64,000 nucleotides of DNA from Paludibacteraceae bacterium. GTDB taxonomy: Bacteria; Bacteroidota; Bacteroidia; Bacteroidales; Paludibacteraceae. Below are positions 62,836 to 64,000 of this stretch, in pieces. Within the stretch, counting starts at the first letter, position 1; each line of letters begins with the position of its first letter. Below the pieces are notes generated by a model. It did no database searches. It saw only the letters and a list, made by a program, of their open reading frames with translations, and was not told the origin of the DNA. The stretch is taken from the NCBI GenBank assembly GCA_024400115.1, contig JAKSNF010000007.1, forward strand, positions 20,578 to 84,577, in the 5' to 3' direction. Made by a program: the position numbers and the translations under genes.

Positions 62836-64000
62836 ATGGATAACTATATTGTTTCTGCTCGCAAGTACCGTCCAACAACTTTTGATTCGGTGGTAGGGCA
62901 AGAGAATCTCACTCAAACCTTGCGAAATGCAATACGCCAGAACCATCTGGCGCATGCTTATTTATTTTGTGGTCCCCGTGGCGTGGGAAAAACTACGTGC
63001 GCGCGTATCTTTGCTAAGACCATCAATTGCCTCAATCCAAGGAACGGGCACGACGCGTGTAACGAGTGCGAATCGTGTTCCGCTTTCAATGAGCAACGCT
63101 CGTTTAATATCCATGAATTAGATGCCGCTTCCAATAATGGTGTGGACGATATTCGTTCTCTGATTGAACAGACTCATATCCCACCCCAAATAGGTAAGTA
63201 CAGCGTTTATATCATAGATGAGGTACATATGCTTTCTCAGGGAGCCTTCAATGCTCTTTTGAAGACCTTAGAGGAACCTCCTTCATATGTCATTTTCATT
63301 TTAGCTACAACTGAAAAACATAAGGTGCTACCCACTATTTTGTCTCGTTGTCAAGTGTATGATTTCAATCGTATAACAGTAGCAGACATTATTCGTCACC
63401 TTCAGTTTATTGCGCAACAAGAAGGTATTGAGGTGGAGGAACAAGCACTCAATGTGGTTGCTCAAAAAGCAGATGGTGGCCTTCGTGACGCATTGTCTAT
63501 CTTTGACCAATTAGTCGCTTTCTGTGGTACAAAAATATCGTATGAACGAACCATTGAAGTGCTCAATGTTCTGGATACGGATTACTATTTCCGACTTGTT
63601 AACCATGCTCTCAGTGGTGAAGTTACAGAGGCGATGCTATTGCTCAATGAGGTGTTACAGAAAGGCTTTGATGCAGGACATTTTGTAACAGGATTGAACC
63701 AACATATAAGAGATGTATTAATGAGTAAGGATGCCGCTACGGTTGCCCTAATAGAAACATCGGATGCTATTCGAAAACAGTATCAGCAGCAAGCCGTTTC
63801 TTGTGCCGCAACGTGGTTGTTCCAAGCGTTGGATATTCTCAATACTTGCGATATCAACTATCGCACCGCTAAGAATAAACGCCTCACCGTCGAATTGGCG
63901 TTGATTAAGTTATGCACGATAGGTAATAATCAACAGGCAGCCCCCGCTCCGGCTCCCAAAACCGCTCCTGCTCCGGCTCCCAAAACCGCTCCTGCTCCGG
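62836..64000 (+). CDS. dnaX: DNA polymerase III subunit gamma/tau (3' end outside window)
   Basis: 388 codons visible, starting at the ATG at 62836; there is no stop before the window end. Clamp-loader AAA+ ATPase: Walker A (CGPRGVGKTTCARIFAK), zinc-binding cysteines (NCLNP, then CNECESC), Walker B (VYIIDEVHML), sensor 1 (FILATTEKHKVLPTILSRC) and the SRC motif. From about residue 370 a Pro/Ala-rich linker begins, built from 24-nt DNA repeats (63946-64000) that encode PAPAPKTA. The linker would join the ATPase to the tau-specific part. Confidence 0.95.
   Translation, partial: MDNYIVSARKYRPTTFDSVVGQENLTQTLRNAIRQNHLAHAYLFCGPRGVGKTTCARIFAKTINCLNPRNGHDACNECESCSAFNEQRSFNIHELDAASNNGVDDIRSLIEQTHIPPQIGKYSVYIIDEVHMLSQGAFNALLKTLEEPPSYVIFILATTEKHKVLPTILSRCQVYDFNRITVADIIRHLQFIAQQEGIEVEEQALNVVAQKADGGLRDALSIFDQLVAFCGTKISYERTIEVLNVLDTDYYFRLVNHALSGEVTEAMLLLNEVLQKGFDAGHFVTGLNQHIRDVLMSKDAATVALIETSDAIRKQYQQQAVSCAATWLFQALDILNTCDINYRTAKNKRLTVELALIKLCTIGNNQQAAPAPAPKTAPAPAPKTAPAP
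63946..64000 (+). repeat. 24-nt tandem repeat encoding PAPAPKTA in dnaX
   Basis: Two exact 24-nt copies (63946-63969 and 63970-63993) and the start of a third at the window edge. Pro/Ala linkers at this place are usual in tau proteins, though exact DNA copies suggest recent expansion. Confidence 0.85.

Overview
This window is a chromosomal segment of a Bacteroidota bacterium, most likely a member of the order Bacteroidales. The evidence is the set of promoters with a TTTG -33 box, a 20-bp spacer and a TAnnTTTG -7 box, which is the Bacteroidota sigma-ABfr type. Gene content agrees: lipoprotein TamL, DUF1573, DUF5103, DUF5689, a TonB receptor with a carboxypeptidase-like N-terminus, an FHS sugar transporter next to a ROK kinase, MeaB, LpxK and two-domain Wzc. 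No phage, insertion sequence or CRISPR array is visible. Most of the window is housekeeping and envelope genes; the only accessory-looking end is the first ~1 kb.

Layout. 1-962: tail of a DUF559 endonuclease-like gene and an exported protein of unknown function. 1180-3943 (-): thrS and a SpoU/TrmH methyltransferase, divergent from a long plus-strand envelope run at 4022-17447 (TamL, RNase HII, SppA, LpxK, MsbA-like ABC exporter, BadF-type kinase, two-domain glycosyltransferase, AspT/YidE transporter, SpoIID-like protein, M15 dipeptidase). 17642-22370 (-): a steroid 5-alpha-reductase-family membrane protein and an Old Yellow Enzyme-type flavoenzyme, followed by valS. 22502-37486 (+): lipoprotein, DPP4-type peptidase, sugar transporter and kinase, deacetylase, Ig-like lipoprotein, then nucleotidyltransferase, GNAT, FAD/Fe-S oxidoreductase, NodB-like protein and sugar transferase. 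37577-44052 (+): capsule/exopolysaccharide export set (WlbA-like dehydrogenase, two Wza-like lipoproteins, Wzc tyrosine kinase, DUF5103 protein). 44229-58798 (-): tRNA-Thr, folK, small CvpA-like protein, two lipoproteins, TonB receptor, asnS, dnaB, meaB, DUF1573, relA/spoT. 59200-64000 (+): amidase, MlaD-like protein, dnaA, dnaX (cut by the window edge).

The most unusual signal is not a gene. Short degenerate tandem tracts, mostly with a 7-nt period, are scattered through the window. Many are AACTCTA/AACTTTC-type, but others have entirely different sequence and the same period (GTGCATT, CCATCCA, GAAACAA, GGAGGAA, CTCCTTT). Several lie in frame inside conserved genes, where 3 x 7 nt gives a 7-residue peptide period such as L-N-S-K-L-S-T. 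They fall in loops or domain hinges of the ABC exporter, glycosyltransferase, SpoIID, DUF5103, ValS, TrmH, the DPP4-like peptidase and the FAD/Fe-S enzyme. In the coding AACTCTA tracts the unit that would place TAA in frame reads TCC instead, so these tracts appear to be translated and under selection. Related tracts form stop codons, a GTG start and the relA leader. A second class with an 11-nt period, and a set of small hairpins after thrS, occur only between genes.

Two divergent gene pairs (trmH/tamL and 5-alpha-reductase/lipoprotein) have promoters so close that their -33 boxes are 4-8 bp apart. The tRNA-Thr gene, dnaA, wlbA-like, DPP4 and amidase genes have clear promoters of the same type, and these fix several translation starts.
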